This document shows positions 20,299 to 35,045 of a stretch of DNA of 64,000 bases, one piece after another. The position numbers were made by a program, and so were the translations under genes. A model generated the notes under the pieces. It ran no database searches. It was given only the letters and a program-made list of their open reading frames with translations, and was not told where the DNA came from. Position 1 is the first letter of the stretch, and each line of letters opens with the position of its first letter. The stretch is from Siminovitchia fortis (GTDB taxonomy: Bacteria > Bacillota > Bacilli > Bacillales > Bacillaceae_C): contig NZ_QYTU02000006.1 of NCBI RefSeq assembly GCF_003605365.2, positions 1-64,000 on the forward strand. The letters are read 5' to 3'.

Positions 20299-21450
20299 AT
20301 GAGTAAGCGAATCAAAGTACTATCTGTTTTCGGGACGAGGCCGGAGGCCATAAAGATGGCCCCGCTTGTGAAGGAACTGAAAAATAGGAACGATGAGTTT
20401 GAGCCGTTCGTGGCTGTAACAGCCCAGCATCGGCAAATGCTTGATCAGGTACTTGAAATTTTTAATATCGAGCCGGATTTTGATTTGAATATCATGAAAG
20501 ACCGGCAAACCCTGACTGATGTCACAACGCGCAGCCTTGAGGGGCTGGATGGGGTCATGAAAGACCTGAAGCCGGATATTGTTCTCGTTCACGGTGATAC
20601 GACGACCACATTTTCCGCAAGCCTGGCCGCTTTTTACAACCAATCTGCTGTAGGCCACGTTGAGGCAGGCTTGAGGACATGGAATAAATATTCTCCTTTT
20701 CCTGAAGAGATGAATCGGCAGCTGACAGGGGTCATTGCGGATCTGCATTTTTCTCCTACTGAAAAAGCAGCCCGGAATCTGATCAATGAAGATAAAAAGG
20801 AAGAGAATATCTTTATCACCGGAAATACGGCTATCGATGCCCTTAAGACTACAGTAAAAAAGGAGTATGGGCACGCGGTGCTCGATAAGCTTGGGAACGA
20901 CCGGCTGATCCTTCTCACCGCCCACCGCAGGGAGAATCTTGGCCAGCCAATGCGAAACATGTTCAGGGCCATTAAACGGATTGTAAATGAACAGCCGGAT
21001 ATCCAGGTCATTTATCCCGTTCATTTAAACCCGGTGGTCCGAAACATTGCTGATGAAGAGCTGGGCAATGACCAGCGCATACATCTGATCGAACCCCTTG
21101 GTGTCATTGATTTTCATAACTTTGCCAACCGGGCCCACTTGATACTCACCGATTCAGGGGGGGTTCAGGAGGAAGCGCCGTCTCTTGGAGTTCCGGTACT
21201 TGTTCTCCGCGATACGACAGAGCGCCCTGAAGGGATCGAAGCGGGGACACTGAAGCTTGCCGGGACCGATGAAGAAACGATTTACCGCCTGGCAGCTGAA
21301 TTGCTCACTGATTCCGAAGAATATAATAAAATGGCCCATGCCATCAACCCGTACGGTGATGGGGAAGCTTCAAAACGGATAGCGGATGCCATTTTATATT
21401 ATTTTAAAATGAAAGATGAACGTCCTGAACCTTTTCGGCCCGTTGATTGA
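20299..21450 (+). CDS. mnaA: UDP-N-acetylglucosamine 2-epimerase (non-hydrolysing)
   Basis: Interconverts UDP-GlcNAc and UDP-ManNAc, supplying ManNAc for teichoic acid linkage units and other wall polymers. Begins with the family signature VFGTRPEAIKMAPLV; HGDTTTT, GHVEAGLRT, PEEMNR, HRREN and the allosteric/active region TDSGGVQEEAPSLGVPVLVLRDTTERPEG are all present. 383 aa, good AAGAGGG site. Spaced 35 bp from upp and probably co-transcribed; a terminator then isolates the atp operon. Confidence 0.95.
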   Translation: MSKRIKVLSVFGTRPEAIKMAPLVKELKNRNDEFEPFVAVTAQHRQMLDQVLEIFNIEPDFDLNIMKDRQTLTDVTTRSLEGLDGVMKDLKPDIVLVHGDTTTTFSASLAAFYNQSAVGHVEAGLRTWNKYSPFPEEMNRQLTGVIADLHFSPTEKAARNLINEDKKEENIFITGNTAIDALKTTVKKEYGHAVLDKLGNDRLILLTAHRRENLGQPMRNMFRAIKRIVNEQPDIQVIYPVHLNPVVRNIADEELGNDQRIHLIEPLGVIDFHNFANRAHLILTDSGGVQEEAPSLGVPVLVLRDTTERPEGIEAGTLKLAGTDEETIYRLAAELLTDSEEYNKMAHAINPYGDGEASKRIADAILYYFKMKDERPEPFRPVD

Positions 21451-21478
21451 ACAGGAGGGAAAATTTCCTCCTGTTTTT
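21450..21478 (+). terminator. mnaA terminator
   Basis: AACAGGAGG pairs with CCTCCTGTT followed by TTTGG; the left arm starts at the mnaA stop codon. Confidence 0.85.
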
Positions 21479-21557
21479 GGTGATACTGCATGTATAATAA
21501 GCCGTGGAAGAAAAAGGTCGAAAAACCACATGTTAGATGAAATTTGATGAATTTGTG

Positions 21558-21635
21558 ACAAACTGAAAAACGTGTTTAGTTTGTTTCTAATTTCACATGA
21601 AACCCGTTGACTTTGACATAACCCTATTGTATGCT
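21558..21635 (+). promoter_or_regulatory. atp operon promoter region with an inverted repeat
   Basis: The 302-bp gap upstream of the atp operon holds a sigma-A promoter, TTGACT (21607-21612) and TATGCT (21630-21635) with a 17-bp spacer. Just upstream, ACAAACT (21558-21564) and AGTTTGT (21578-21584) form a perfect inverted repeat with a 13-bp gap, a possible operator. Nothing else clear is seen in 21479-21752. Confidence 0.6.
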
Positions 21636-21752
21636 AACAAAGGGTATGAAGAGGAGAGTTTATTCACTTTCTTTCAACCAAAAAGCGTTCGGAAATTGTT
21701 GAAAAAACACGGAATTTGCAGCCTGACTAAAAAATGCGAAAGATGATGCATA

Positions 21753-21968
21753 TTGAGTAGGAAAAATCGTCATCCGCTTTACGGGATGGCCCTTTATTCT
21801 GCCATTTTGGCACAATTGACAGGCTCTATTCTTGCTGGGATTTTTATTGGAAGATGGCTGGATGAAAAAGCCGGGCTTGAGCCGCTTTTCATGATCATCG
21901 GCCTTCTTGCGGGCTTGGCGGCCGGAGTCTTTGCGGTTATTTTAACAATCCGGCAATCGGGGGATTAG
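21753..21968 (+). CDS. AtpZ/AtpI-family small membrane protein
   Basis: 71 aa, two hydrophobic helices joined by GRWLDEKAG, the signature of the AtpZ family (putative F1Fo-ATPase-associated protein) encoded at the head of many Bacillus atp operons. It may help c-ring assembly or Mg/Ca movement, as proposed for alkaliphilic Bacillus AtpZ. TTG start with a weak ribosome binding site, so translation may be low. Six bases separate its stop from the atpI start. Confidence 0.85.
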   Translation: MSRKNRHPLYGMALYSAILAQLTGSILAGIFIGRWLDEKAGLEPLFMIIGLLAGLAAGVFAVILTIRQSGD

Positions 21969-21974
21969 AAAGAC

Positions 21975-22367
21975 ATGGATGATCTCCAACTGTTATTTTA
22001 TAGATACAAGAAGTACATACTATACTTGTTGGCAATTTTTGTATTGGGCTGGGGCTTCTCCCATTACCAATCTATTTTTATGGGGTTGATTCTTGGAACT
22101 TCCATCAGCTTTTTCAATCTGTGGATGATGGTCCGCAGAATGGACAAGTTTGGGGAAGCCGTGCTTGCTGGGCGCAAAATGCGTTCATTGGGGACGCTAT
22201 CCAGGATGGCGGCTGCGATTTTGGCAGTATTCATCGCCGTTCAATATCCGGAAACCTTCAATCTCATGAGTGTAATTATAGGATTAATGACATCTTATCT
22301 TGTCATAGTCATAGATGCTTTAATCTCCATCCTTTTTAGAAAAGACAAGCAGCGGGAAGAGAGGTGA
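21975..22367 (+). CDS. atpI: ATP synthase subunit I
   Basis: 130-aa membrane protein with four predicted helices and a basic C terminus (FRKDKQREER). Member of the AtpI family that assists c-ring assembly; non-essential for the finished enzyme. The gene sits between the AtpZ-like gene and atpB with only 7 bp to atpB, so they are one operon. Confidence 0.9.
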   Translation: MDDLQLLFYRYKKYILYLLAIFVLGWGFSHYQSIFMGLILGTSISFFNLWMMVRRMDKFGEAVLAGRKMRSLGTLSRMAAAILAVFIAVQYPETFNLMSVIIGLMTSYLVIVIDALISILFRKDKQREER

Positions 22368-22374
22368 GTTCTAA

Positions 22375-23088
<714 letters not shown>

Positions 23089-23118
23089 TATATAATTGTT
23101 CATCAAATTGGACAATGA

Positions 23119-23376
<258 letters not shown>

Positions 23377-23404
23377 CATTTATTGAATAATCAGAACAAG
23401 TTTG

Positions 23405-23440
23405 AAAATGGCGAAGAAAAATATTGCTTCGCCATTTTTT
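23405..23440 (+). terminator. Strong terminator-like hairpin between atpE and atpF
   Basis: A perfect 12-bp stem AAAATGGCGAAG/CTTCGCCATTTT with a 10-nt loop and a T-run, inside the atp operon. It looks like an intrinsic terminator and would need partial read-through. A second hairpin, ACCGGC/GCCGGT at 23469-23485, precedes atpF. Confidence 0.8.
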
Positions 23441-23477
23441 AAGAAATCAAGTAGTTTATTGACATGCCACCGGCTGA

Positions 23478-24589
<1,112 letters not shown>

Positions 24590-24604
24590 GAAAGATTTGA
24601 ATAA

Positions 24605-26131
<1,527 letters not shown>

Positions 26132-26146
26132 TCTTGATGACGGCTG

Positions 26147-26181
26147 AAGGTGCCAAGCTCTAATAGCCCCTGGCGCCTTTT
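26147..26181 (+). terminator. Possible partial terminator between atpA and atpG
   Basis: AAGGTGCCA pairs with TGGCGCCTT over 9 bp (one G-T pair) with a 15-nt loop, followed by only four T residues. Weaker than the atpE-atpF hairpin. Confidence 0.45.
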
Positions 26182-26217
26182 CGAAAGAATACGACTACTT
26201 CAAATACAGGGTGGTGA

Positions 26218-27081
<864 letters not shown>

Positions 27082-27106
27082 ACCAAATTGACACTATTAA
27101 TATTGA

Positions 27107-28973
<1,867 letters not shown>

Positions 28974-28979
28974 GAAATA

Positions 28980-29017
28980 TAACACCTTCTGGTCTTGCAC
29001 GATCGGAAGGTGTTATT
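28980..29017 (+). terminator. atp operon terminator
   Basis: AACACCTTC pairs with GAAGGTGTT; the stem extends partly inward. The T-run is short (TATTTAT). Confidence 0.7.
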
Positions 29018-29061
29018 TATGAAAAAGTTTGGACGCTGCGCTCTGACAAGGAGGTTTTCCA

Positions 29062-29307
29062 ATGATCGACGGGATGGAGATTGGCCAGCAGGCTCTCATT
29101 AGCATCATGTCGCACTTAATATTTATCGGTTTGACCTTTTGGGCTCTCCAGGCAATGCATTTTGATAAGCTTTTTAGTGCCGGCCGAGTTTTCCAGGCAA
29201 GGGTTCTGTATATCATTTTAACGATTGCAATCGGCTCTTCCGTCAGCAACTTCTTTCTTGACTATCTGCATTGGTCGCGTCAACTTCAATATTTATTCAA
29301 ATTATAG
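29062..29307 (+). CDS. ywzB: DUF1146 membrane protein YwzB
   Basis: 81-aa protein with two hydrophobic helices and a central FDKLF motif, matching the YwzB/DUF1146 family of Bacillus that sits after the atp operon. AAGGAGG ribosome binding site. Function unknown. Confidence 0.85.
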   Translation: MIDGMEIGQQALISIMSHLIFIGLTFWALQAMHFDKLFSAGRVFQARVLYIILTIAIGSSVSNFFLDYLHWSRQLQYLFKL

Positions 29308-29476
29308 GCCTTTTGGCACGTTTTCAAATGAGAGCTTTTTGTTTATGATTTGAGTTGTGAGTGCATTGAAAAAGAAATTTGTCGAAAAAACAAAAATAAT
29401 TTGTCTACAAATGCAGTCCTTCTTATAGTATGTCCTCCCCTTCAGTGGAAACACTTAAGGTAAAGGGGAGAGTAAA

Positions 29477-30214
29477 ATGAAAGAATACTGCAGGAAACAT
29501 TTTATTTCATTCATGTTTTTGACTTGTTTAATTGCTGTTTTTATTGGGAATAACACAAGTGTTGCAGGAAAAAGTGAACCGGATATCGAGAAGTTGGCAC
29601 AAGCTGTTCAAAAACAACACGGTACCGTCATTGAATGGTCTCTACATACAAGAGAACTGGCTCAACAACCATCACAGGATTGGTCTGTCACAAGGCTGAA
29701 AAAAACTTTTCCTGAGTGGAACTGGTCTTTGTCCCATACAGATGGAAATGAAACGGTGGCAGGAGTAAAACGCCACGGGAATATAGAAGAAATCATTAAA
29801 GCTGTGACAGCCGATAACACGGACAACTCGGTTTCATACGTAGCTTATGAAATTAAAGGTTCAAAGTGGAATAAAGGCATGTTAAAAAGGGCAGAAAAGC
29901 TGTTCCATTCAAGAACTGAATTGATTTTTAAGCGAAAGCCTGTTGTTTTCTCTTGTATCAAAGGCATATTCAATGACCATGAAGGCCTTGAGCAATCACT
30001 TGTAAATGGACTTTTGACATCTCTTCAGGCGAAGGAGAAAGAGGCACTCAGAGAAGAGGATTTTTTGTCCATCTCAGCGTATTCCTCTCTTTTTTCACAA
30101 TCTCTCTCTCTTCCCGGTGAGGAAATGAACCTGCAGATTGGTCTGCGCAAAAACGATGCAGGACATGGTACATACTTCACGGTAGGCACACCCATCCTGA
30201 CAAATGAATACTAA
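29477..30214 (+). CDS. ywmB: YwmB family secreted protein
   Basis: 245 aa with an N-terminal signal peptide (hydrophobic stretch about 10-26, then SVAGKSEP) and a soluble domain. Similar in position and content to Bacillus YwmB, which has a TATA-box-binding-protein-like fold but no known DNA role. It lies just ahead of murAA and about 33 bp from it, so the two may be co-transcribed. Confidence 0.85.
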   Translation: MKEYCRKHFISFMFLTCLIAVFIGNNTSVAGKSEPDIEKLAQAVQKQHGTVIEWSLHTRELAQQPSQDWSVTRLKKTFPEWNWSLSHTDGNETVAGVKRHGNIEEIIKAVTADNTDNSVSYVAYEIKGSKWNKGMLKRAEKLFHSRTELIFKRKPVVFSCIKGIFNDHEGLEQSLVNGLLTSLQAKEKEALREEDFLSISAYSSLFSQSLSLPGEEMNLQIGLRKNDAGHGTYFTVGTPILTNEY

Positions 30215-30247
30215 TATAAAAGAAAATAGACGCGGAGGGGAATACTC

Positions 30248-31558
30248 TTGGAAAAGATCATCGTCCGCGGCGGAAAAAGGCTCAGCGGCACAGTCAAGGT
30301 TGAAGGTGCAAAAAATGCTGTTTTGCCTGTTATCGCTGCATCATTATTGGCAAGCGAAGGAAAAAGCGTCATTCGCGAAGTACCAACTCTCTCCGATGTA
30401 TACACGATTGGTGAAGTGTTGCGTCACTTAAATACGGAAGTAAAGTTTGAAAATAAAACGGTGTATGTGAATGCTTCAAAAGATCTCCATATTGAAGCTC
30501 CGTTTGAATATGTTCGGAAAATGAGAGCATCAGTGCTTGTGATGGGCCCTTTACTGGCGAGGCAGGGCAAAGCCCGCGTGGCTCTTCCGGGCGGATGCGC
30601 AATCGGTTCCCGTCCGATCGATTTGCATTTAAAAGGTTTTGAAGCGATGGGAGCGAAAGTATCTGTAGGAAATGGATACATTGAGGCCGCAGCCGAACAA
30701 TTGACTGGTGCTAAGATCTACTTGGATTTTCCGAGTGTCGGCGCTACACAAAATATTATGATGGCAGCGGTACTGGCCAAAGGAACAACAGTCATTGAAA
30801 ACTGCGCGAAAGAACCGGAAATTGCGGATCTTGCAGCTTATTTGAATAAAATGGGCGCTGATGTAAGAGGTGCAGGCACTGAAACGATTATTATCGAGGG
30901 TGTCGAGCGGCTGTACGGTGCCGACCATACGATTATGCCGGACAGAATTGAAGCCGGGAGCTTTATGGTTGCGGCGGCCATAACCGGAGGGGACGTGCTT
31001 ATTGAAGGTGCAATCGCCGACCATATGGCTTCTGTGATTGCCAAGCTTGAAGAAATGAATGTGAAGATTATTGAGGAAGAAAATGGTCTTCGCGTCATTG
31101 GCCCTGAAAAACTGAAGCCGGTTGATATTAAAACAATGCCGCATCCCGGATTTCCAACAGATATGCAATCACAAATGATGGCCCTGCTGCTTTGTGCAGA
31201 AGGAACAAGCGTCATTACAGAAACGGTATTTGAAAACCGTTTTATGCATGTAGAAGAATTCCGCAGAATGAACAGCGATATTAAAATCGAAGGCCGTTCA
31301 GTTATTATCCAAGGGCCGTGCAAGCTTCAGGGAGCTGAGGTTGCTGCAACAGATTTGCGTGCAGCGGCAGCATTAATCATCGCAGGGTTAAGGGCAGAAG
31401 GATATACCCGGGTAACCGAGCTTAAGCACTTGGACCGCGGTTATCTCGATTTCCATAAAAAGCTGCAAAGCCTTGGGGCAGATGTTGAACGGATCACGGA
31501 TATCTCCGGAGAAATGAACCAAGAAGAAATAAATATTGTAACTGACATCAATGCATGA
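30248..31558 (+). CDS. murAA: UDP-N-acetylglucosamine 1-carboxyvinyltransferase, main paralogue
   Basis: First committed step of peptidoglycan synthesis. 436 aa; PEP-reactive Cys117 in [15 protein letters not shown] and KNAVLPV near residue 22. Identified as MurAA by its place between ywmB and spoIID. TTG start preceded by GGAGGGG. Together with murAB at 6082 this gives two intact MurA enzymes in one window. Confidence 0.96.
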   Translation: MEKIIVRGGKRLSGTVKVEGAKNAVLPVIAASLLASEGKSVIREVPTLSDVYTIGEVLRHLNTEVKFENKTVYVNASKDLHIEAPFEYVRKMRASVLVMGPLLARQGKARVALPGGCAIGSRPIDLHLKGFEAMGAKVSVGNGYIEAAAEQLTGAKIYLDFPSVGATQNIMMAAVLAKGTTVIENCAKEPEIADLAAYLNKMGADVRGAGTETIIIEGVERLYGADHTIMPDRIEAGSFMVAAAITGGDVLIEGAIADHMASVIAKLEEMNVKIIEEENGLRVIGPEKLKPVDIKTMPHPGFPTDMQSQMMALLLCAEGTSVITETVFENRFMHVEEFRRMNSDIKIEGRSVIIQGPCKLQGAEVAATDLRAAAALIIAGLRAEGYTRVTELKHLDRGYLDFHKKLQSLGADVERITDISGEMNQEEINIVTDINA

Positions 31559-31561
31559 TAC

Positions 31562-31590
31562 GATAAACCCGCGAAAGCGGGTTTTTCTAT
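31562..31590 (+). terminator. murAA terminator
   Basis: AAACCCGC/GCGGGTTT stem with a GAAA loop, followed by TTTCT. Confidence 0.85.
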
Positions 31591-31647
31591 TAAGCTAAAG
31601 AAAGCATAAGATTTTTTAGCTTTAAAATTTTGAATAAAGCCTTTTGT

Positions 31648-31914
31648 TGTCTAGCTCCAGCGCCTATCGACTAGCAGACTTCGCACCTCCTCCTACGATA
31701 AGTCAACATCGGCTCGTTCCTCGCCGTGTTGTCCGGCTGCGAGTGCCATCGGCTCGAGGTCATAAGCCAATCGCTGCTGAAGGCAAACTACGCCTTCTTC
31801 AGCGCTCGTCTTATGCTTGTCGCCGATAAGCAGGCACTCTCGCACTTCCTTATCCTTTATCTCGTCGGAGGCACTCCAGTCTGTACGTCGATGGGCAAGG
31901 CGCTTACTCTTTTC
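31648..31914 (+). repeat. Nested-palindrome repeat, copy 3 (filled form)
   Basis: About 267 bp from TGTCTAGCTCCAGCGCC to GCGCTTACTCTTTTCT, nearly the same as copy 2B throughout. Shells are as in 2B, including the inner complete-looking element (GTCCGGCTGCGAGTGCC to GGCACTCTCGCACTTCC). Lies between murAA and spoIID. Open frames across it (about 61-76 codons) are by-products of the palindrome and not genes. Confidence 0.88.
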
Positions 31915-31934
31915 TTATTTCCCGATCTTAGAAA

Positions 31935-31963
31935 GCATAAATGCTTGTCCTTCTGAATAAATT
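31935..31963 (+). promoter_or_regulatory. Candidate sigma-E promoter of spoIID
   Basis: GCATAAAT (31935-31942) resembles the sigma-E -35 and AATAAATT (31956-31963) the -10, spacer 13 bp. A hairpin AGGTGA/TCACCT (about 31970-31992) lies in the leader. Confidence 0.35.
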
Positions 31964-32018
31964 GGACCGAGGTGATTGTTTTTTTGTCACCTTAATTTTT
32001 ATATTGGAGGCATCAGGC

Positions 32019-33038
32019 ATGAAGCAATTAAAACCGCTGCTTTTTACGTCCGCTATCTTAATCGTTGTTTCTTTTCTCGTTCCATCCCTCCTCGTCCTGC
32101 CTTTTTCTAAAGAGGAACCCACTGTTGAACTTGATGAACAATCGGCCGAGTTGCCGCCAAAGGAAACGGCTCAGCCTTCTGCTGAGGTTGCGGTTTACCG
32201 CACTGCCGCCAAAACGGTGGAAAAACTTCCGTTGGAAGAATACGTGGCCGGTGTGGTTGCATCGGAAATGCCGGCTGAATTTGAAGAGGAAGCACTGAAA
32301 GCACAGGCGCTTACTGCAAGAACATATATCGTCAACCAGCTGCTCAATCCTGAAAACGCGCAGATCCCTGAAAATGCAAACGTAACCGATACGGTCAACC
32401 ATCAAGTGTTTAAAAATAAGGAAGAATTGAAGCGTCAATGGGATAAAGACTTCGATTGGAAGATGAAAAAAATAAAAGATGCCGTAAAGGCGACAGAAGG
32501 AAAAGTACTTACTTATAATAACAAACCAATTTCCGCGTCCTTTTTCTCCACGAGCAATGGCTATACGGAGAACGCGGAGGATTATTGGAATAACCCTGTT
32601 CCCTATTTGAAAAGTGTGGAAAGCCCATGGGACAGCCAATCACCCAAATTCAGTGACCAAAAAGTCATCAGTGTAAAAGAATTTCAGCAAAGGCTTAATG
32701 TCAACATTGAAAAGTCTGGCGATATCGGAACGGTCACAGCCCGAACGCCGGGAAAAAAGGTGGCTGCTGTGACGATCGGCGGAAAGAGTTTTACAGGCAG
32801 GGAAATCCGTGAAAAGCTCGATCTTAAATCGACAGATTTCAATTGGGAAAGGAAAGGAAATTCCATCATCATTAAAACCAAAGGATTCGGCCATGGTGTC
32901 GGAATGAGTCAGTATGGCGCGAATGGAATGGCTAAAGAAGGTCGAAAATACGATGATATTGTCAGTCATTATTATCAGGGTGTAACGATATCAAATGTAA
33001 GCCAGTTTTTTGATAAAAGGATGGCTTCGACCCAATAA
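32019..33038 (+). CDS. spoIID: Stage II sporulation protein D
   Basis: Lytic transglycosylase that degrades septal peptidoglycan during engulfment with SpoIIP and SpoIIM. Start [12 protein letters not shown] after TTGGAGG; an N-terminal membrane anchor (about residues 5-28) then the SpoIID/LytB domain with [18 protein letters not shown] (catalytic Glu region), ALTARTY, and the C-terminal [17 protein letters not shown]. 339 aa, complete. Expressed in the mother cell in B. subtilis. Confidence 0.96.
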   Translation: MKQLKPLLFTSAILIVVSFLVPSLLVLPFSKEEPTVELDEQSAELPPKETAQPSAEVAVYRTAAKTVEKLPLEEYVAGVVASEMPAEFEEEALKAQALTARTYIVNQLLNPENAQIPENANVTDTVNHQVFKNKEELKRQWDKDFDWKMKKIKDAVKATEGKVLTYNNKPISASFFSTSNGYTENAEDYWNNPVPYLKSVESPWDSQSPKFSDQKVISVKEFQQRLNVNIEKSGDIGTVTARTPGKKVAAVTIGGKSFTGREIREKLDLKSTDFNWERKGNSIIIKTKGFGHGVGMSQYGANGMAKEGRKYDDIVSHYYQGVTISNVSQFFDKRMASTQ

Positions 33039-33040
33039 TG

Positions 33041-33077
33041 AAAAGCCGGCAGCCCCAAAGGGGAATGCCGGTTTTTT
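33041..33077 (+). terminator. spoIID terminator
   Basis: AAAAGCCGGCA pairs with TGCCGGTTTTTT; the inner GCCCC/GGGG extends the stem. Confidence 0.88.
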
Positions 33078-33166
33078 AAAAATGAGGGAATATGCAGGGA
33101 AAATCCATTTTTCTGTATAAAAAACACATAATATCAGAAAATAAGAAGTGTTTTTCTCATTTTCAA

Positions 33167-33195
33167 GTATATTATTCTGTCTTTCTGTTCACAAT
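33167..33195 (+). promoter_or_regulatory. Candidate sigma-F promoter of spoIIQ
   Basis: GTATA (33167-33171), exactly 15 bp, then GTTCACAAT (33187-33195), a partial match to the sigma-F -10. Position about 20 bp ahead of the start codon fits a short leader. Confidence 0.4.
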
Positions 33196-33214
33196 GATGG
33201 CAGAGGTGATGAAA

Positions 33215-34102
33215 ATGAGAGAGGAAGAAAAGAAGCGATCTTCTCTAAAAAACTTTTTTAGAAAGCGGTGGGTTTTTCCGGCAATCTATCTTGCCAGTGC
33301 TGCATTGCTCATTTCCACGATATTCTGGTACCAGACCGCCGGCAAAAATACGGCTGATAAGCCTAATTTGACGGAGGAAAGCAAAGAGCTGACCGGAATG
33401 AACGATGATACAGTCGTAGAGGTCAATCAGTCCCTGGAAAATGTCTCTGTTCCTGTAAAGAATGAAGAAAAAGTGGAATACATTACACAATTTTTTGACG
33501 CCGATGCGGCAGCGGAAGAGCAGGAAGCAGCACTCATTGTAGATGGAAATAAATATCGCCCTAACATGGGGGTCGATATTGCCATGAAGGACGGCTCGGA
33601 GTTTGAAGTAATAGCTTCCCTCAGCGGGAAGGTGACTGCAGCCCGGAATGATTCCCTGCTTGGAAATGTGATTGAAGTCGAACATGAAAATGGTGTGAAG
33701 ACGATCTATCAATCAGTCAAAGACATGCAGGTGAAATCCGGCGATACTGTCAAGCAGGGGCAGAAGCTTGCCACGTCAGGAACAAGCCAATTTAATAAGG
33801 AAGCCAAAAACCATCTGCATTTTGAAATTCGGAAAGACAACACGGCACTCAATCCGCTCGACTTTTTCGGGCAGCCATTCACCGCTTTTGAAAAAGTAGA
33901 CAATGAAACAGCTGACACGGACAAGCAGGAAGATGCATCCGGTGAAACGGAACAAAATCCTGCAGCAGGGGAGTCCAATCAGCAAGAGACTGAAGTTGAG
34001 AAAGATGTCCAATCCGAAGAGACTGATGCAGAGAAAGATAATCAGTCCCAAGAGACTGATACAGATGAAGATGGTCAGTCATCCCAAATGACAGATGAAT
34101 AA
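33215..34102 (+). CDS. spoIIQ: Stage II sporulation protein Q
   Basis: Forespore membrane protein that binds SpoIIIAH across the intermembrane space. 295 aa from MREEEKKR (GAGGTGAT upstream); one membrane helix at about residues 20-40, then a LytM-like domain. The usual first histidine of the M23 metal site is missing (RPNMGVDIAMKDG), while the HLHFEIR motif is kept, so like the B. subtilis protein it is probably not an active peptidase. The last ~45 residues are an acidic tail with three approximate repeats of QETxxEKDxQS. Confidence 0.94.
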   Translation: MREEEKKRSSLKNFFRKRWVFPAIYLASAALLISTIFWYQTAGKNTADKPNLTEESKELTGMNDDTVVEVNQSLENVSVPVKNEEKVEYITQFFDADAAAEEQEAALIVDGNKYRPNMGVDIAMKDGSEFEVIASLSGKVTAARNDSLLGNVIEVEHENGVKTIYQSVKDMQVKSGDTVKQGQKLATSGTSQFNKEAKNHLHFEIRKDNTALNPLDFFGQPFTAFEKVDNETADTDKQEDASGETEQNPAAGESNQQETEVEKDVQSEETDAEKDNQSQETDTDEDGQSSQMTDE

Positions 34103-34111
34103 TTGATATCG

Positions 34112-34143
34112 AGACAGGCGAATTTTTTCTGGCCTGTCTTTTT
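34112..34143 (+). terminator. spoIIQ terminator
   Basis: AGACAGGC pairs with GCCTGTCT followed by TTTT. Confidence 0.87.
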
Positions 34144-34177
34144 ATTTGTTTGGGAAACGATATGATGAGGGATCCAT

Positions 34178-34300
34178 GGTTACCTGCCCGAGTTCTCGGG
34201 TTTACTGCTTCTTCGGGAAGGAATCACTCGCTTTCCTGCCGGAGTTCTCGGGTTTTCCCATTCTTCCGGAGGAAAACTATCGGATTCGAAAATGGATTTA
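34178..34300. repeat. Tandem hairpin repeat of a second type
   Basis: Two imperfect copies of a unit of roughly 58 bp, each holding CCTGCC(C/G)GAGTTCTCGGG followed by CTTC(G/C)GG(A) hairpins, lie downstream of spoIIQ. Termini differ from the nested-palindrome family. An 87-codon open frame crosses this region but has no ribosome binding site or family resemblance. Confidence 0.5.
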
Positions 34301-34349
34301 CTGATAGCTGCTTATTCGAGAAACATTCTCCGTTTGCCAATATAATTTT

Positions 34350-34376
34350 AGCTTCAGGCGCCTTCCGCTTTTCTTA
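34350..34376 (+). repeat. Minimal copy (fused ends) of the nested-palindrome repeat
   Basis: TAGCTTCAGGCGCC runs straight into GGCGCCTTCCGCTTTTCTT through a shared GGCGCC, so only the two termini remain. The flanks 34301-34349 and 34377-34453 hold nothing else recognised. Confidence 0.7.
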
Positions 34377-34453
34377 TTTTCAATGGCTATTCCAATATTT
34401 GTTTTTATCATAAAATTATTTGTCCACCGCCTTGTCCTTATTGTCTTTTTCGA

Positions 34454-34482
34454 GCATATATCATCATCTGGACAAATAAGAT
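34454..34482 (+). promoter_or_regulatory. Candidate sigma-E promoter of spoIIID
   Basis: GCATATA (34454-34460) is a good sigma-E -35; AATAAGAT (34475-34482) is a weak -10 after 14 bp. It would give a leader of about 235 nt. No other feature was seen in 34483-34700. Confidence 0.35.
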
Positions 34483-34724
34483 GATACCAACACGATAAAA
34501 ACAGAGAGTGCTTGAGGTGAGTAATCGTTTAAATAGAGCCTACATTGAATTCAATATTTGTTTATTTCCCGTACTAGGAGCTTGATTTGCAAAAGATGAT
34601 TTCCTATCCGTACAGTATGCTGTGGAACAGATGGGAGGTTCCAATAAAGCAGACCCAGCATGTATATACAAAAGACGAGTCTCATTTCACACTCCTCACA
34701 TCCAATTCAGGGAGGGCGAGTGGT

Positions 34725-34985
34725 GTGCACGATTACATCAAAGAGCGAACGATCAAGATTGGAAAGTATATCGTGGAGACGAGAAAAACGGTTCGCATGA
34801 TTGCGAAAGAGTTTGGCGTATCCAAAAGTACTGTCCATAAAGATTTGACAGAAAGGCTGCCGGAATTGAACCCGGAGCTTGCCAACCAGGTGAAAGGCAT
34901 TTTGGAATATCATAAATCAATCAGGCATCTCAGGGGGGGAGAAGCGACCAAACAAAAGTACAAAAAAGCTGAGCTTCAAAAATAG
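34725..34985 (+). CDS. spoIIID: Sporulation transcription regulator SpoIIID
   Basis: Mother-cell DNA-binding protein that switches sigma-E genes on or off and helps sigma-K expression. GTG at 34725 follows AGGGAGGG with a 7-nt spacer and gives 86 aa starting MHDYIKERTIKIG, the family start. Helix-turn-helix at about 24-44 (RMIAKEFGVSKSTVHKDL) and a basic C terminus. Longer in-frame starts upstream are not supported. Confidence 0.96.
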   Translation: MHDYIKERTIKIGKYIVETRKTVRMIAKEFGVSKSTVHKDLTERLPELNPELANQVKGILEYHKSIRHLRGGEATKQKYKKAELQK

Positions 34986-35045
34986 TTTTATGCTGAGGAA
35001 GGCAGTAAATCGCGGGCCTTCTTCTTTGATTTTTTTCGAAAAAAA

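Noticed and set aside
21545-21600. CcpA cre or Rex site ahead of the atp promoter
   Set aside because: TGAAAAACGTGTTTA has one extra base relative to cre, and the Rex-like TTGTGA and TCACA halves are too far apart.
34150-34413. 87-codon open frame downstream of spoIIQ
   Set aside because: It has no ribosome binding site, spans a hairpin repeat and a fused-end scar, and its translation has no family features.
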